A stretch of DNA of 64,000 bases, taken from the NCBI GenBank assembly GCA_964035575.1, contig OZ037899.1:1240001-1304000 (forward strand). The letters run 5' to 3'. This document shows, in pieces, positions 63,107 to 64,000 of the stretch. The position numbers and the translations under genes are program-made. The DNA comes from Rhynchopus sp. YZ270_cl-10. Lineage: Eukaryota; Euglenozoa; Diplonemea; Diplonemida; Diplonemidae. Within the stretch, counting starts at the first letter, position 1. Each line of letters starts with the position of its first letter. The notes beneath the pieces were generated by a model. The model was not told where the DNA came from. It saw nothing but the letters and a program-made list of their open reading frames with translations, and ran no database searches.

Positions 63107-64000
63107 TTAGTAATTTGGACCATTGTATCTGTGTTTCTTCCGTTCAGACTGCCCCTCAGGTTCGGTGTCAATGCCTCTCTTCCTCGCCGGCACGATTGGC
63201 TGAGAAATCTGAGATGCTGGATTGATGGTTGGAATAGAGGGGAGTGGTGAAAGTGTCAGTTGACTGTTGAAGCTCGCTTGGCTGCTGCTTTGTGTAGGGG
63301 CCAGCCTCACGATAGGAGTTACTATTTGTTTTTCCTCATGTGAGGCCTTCTTCTCAGCAAGCTCCAGCTTGTTCAGTCGCTCCTGCAGCCTTCTATTTTC
63401 TTCCTCTAAGATGGCGTTCTTTCTTTCATTCTGCTCATTTTTGTCCCTCATGTTGTTTGCGATCGTCTGCAGGGCCTCCTTCTCACGTTTGTCCTTCTCT
63501 TCCTTCTTCCTTCTTTCTTCATCAGCTTTTTCTTTAATAGCCATGAGCTCCTCTTCATCCTTCTTGGACTCTTCTTCTTCTTCTATCAAGCGAGCGCGGG
63601 CAAAGGTTCTTAGCATCACCTCAAAGGGCTTCATTGGGAAGTCTTTAATAAGGTGTTTCCACTGCTGCCATTGTACCTCTCTGACCCTCTTCAGCATCCT
63701 CACCTTTTTAGTAGGAATTGAGCGCTTCAAAATCCCCCACAGGCCATCTGCCTTTTGTGTCCCAGCTTGCCACTCTTTCCATCCATACTGCTGCCATGCC
63801 AGCTCTGTGTTGTCATCTTCCTCATCATCATCCTCCGCATCATCAGCTGTTGATGTCACATTCGTATTCGCAATTGTGAGTGTATCTTGGAGCTGGCTCA
63901 CCATCTCTGAGTCAAGCTTCTCATCTTTTGATTTTGCTTTTGGCTCCTCAGGCGTCTTCCCAACAACACGGGTAAATTCTTCTTTACCATGGTTCACCCA
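63107..64000 (-). CDS. Charged coiled-coil protein, 5' end outside window
   Basis: Only minus-strand gene in the window. The frame stays open to the right edge with no ATG in the visible part of its 5' end, so the gene begins outside. About 297 residues are visible: acidic Thr/Asp/Glu-rich N-terminal part, a Trp-rich globular block (WQQYGWKEWQAGTQKADGLW ... VQWQQWKHLIKDF), a Glu/Lys coiled coil of about 90 residues, a Ser/Pro/Gln-rich linker, and a basic end (PARKRGIDTEPEGQSERKKH). The basic patches could be nuclear localisation signals. Codons are A/T-richer than in the + strand genes. Family unknown; a mobile-element-encoded DNA-binding protein is one possibility. Confidence 0.6.
   Translation of the reverse strand, partial: WVNHGKEEFTRVVGKTPEEPKAKSKDEKLDSEMVSQLQDTLTIANTNVTSTADDAEDDDEEDDNTELAWQQYGWKEWQAGTQKADGLWGILKRSIPTKKVRMLKRVREVQWQQWKHLIKDFPMKPFEVMLRTFARARLIEEEEESKKDEEELMAIKEKADEERRKKEEKDKREKEALQTIANNMRDKNEQNERKNAILEEENRRLQERLNKLELAEKKASHEEKQIVTPIVRLAPTQSSSQASFNSQLTLSPLPSIPTINPASQISQPIVPARKRGIDTEPEGQSERKKHRYNGPNY

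Overview
This is a eukaryotic nuclear window. It carries GT-AG introns (mostly GTATG at the 5' site), a replicative helicase gene, an ER retrieval receptor, a histone-fold gene, and long AT-rich, homopolymer-rich spacers between GC-rich exons. Every recognisable gene from 1 to about 55.7 kb lies on the + strand. Possible splice-leader acceptors (pyrimidine tract plus AG) sit 20-50 nt before several start codons. The retroelement has the gag / tyrosine recombinase / RT-RNase H order that I recall from trypanosomatid VIPER. An ovothiol-pathway methyltransferase is also present. Together these point to Euglenozoa, with a diplonemid as my best guess. This is inference; no rRNA or SL RNA was found.

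Layout. 1-1343: 3' part of an EngB/GTPBP8-type GTPase. 1.7-10.3 kb: two nearly identical secreted ADGF/ADA2-type adenosine deaminases on either side of a duplicated spacer and a two-exon nuclease-like gene, whose last exon also exists as an orphan copy. 10.3-13.5 kb: gene-poor, with a palindrome cluster. 13.5-33.2 kb: small secreted Cys-rich protein, MCM6, an EF-hand/Gln-rich protein, a two-HMG-box protein with a mitochondrial-type leader, a 1,491-residue coiled-coil protein, an H3-like histone with a linker-histone-like tail, and a second coiled-coil protein. 33.2-38 kb: VIPER-like retrotransposon with a 52-bp tandem repeat in front. 39.4-50.9 kb: mercaptohistidine N-methyltransferase, hAT-type MITE, KDEL receptor, secreted beta-trefoil/CYTH protein, and a large secreted EGF/VWD/LamG-like protein. 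50.9-55.7 kb: a duplicated spacer in which one copy holds a foldback MITE and the other is the empty site, followed by a decayed CRN/RHS-like locus. 55.7-62.8 kb: a repeat island containing a perfect 13-bp x 93 satellite, a spaced 16-bp motif, units of 565-760 bp, and a 206-bp minisatellite. 63.1-64 kb: a partial coiled-coil gene on the - strand.

Taken together, the + strand cluster looks like one directional gene cluster that ends at a convergent strand-switch region filled with repeats. Functions are mixed. About half of the proteins pass through or serve the secretory pathway (deaminases, Cys-rich protein, KDEL receptor, trefoil/CYTH, EGF giant). Several others handle DNA or chromatin (MCM6, HMG protein, H3-like protein).
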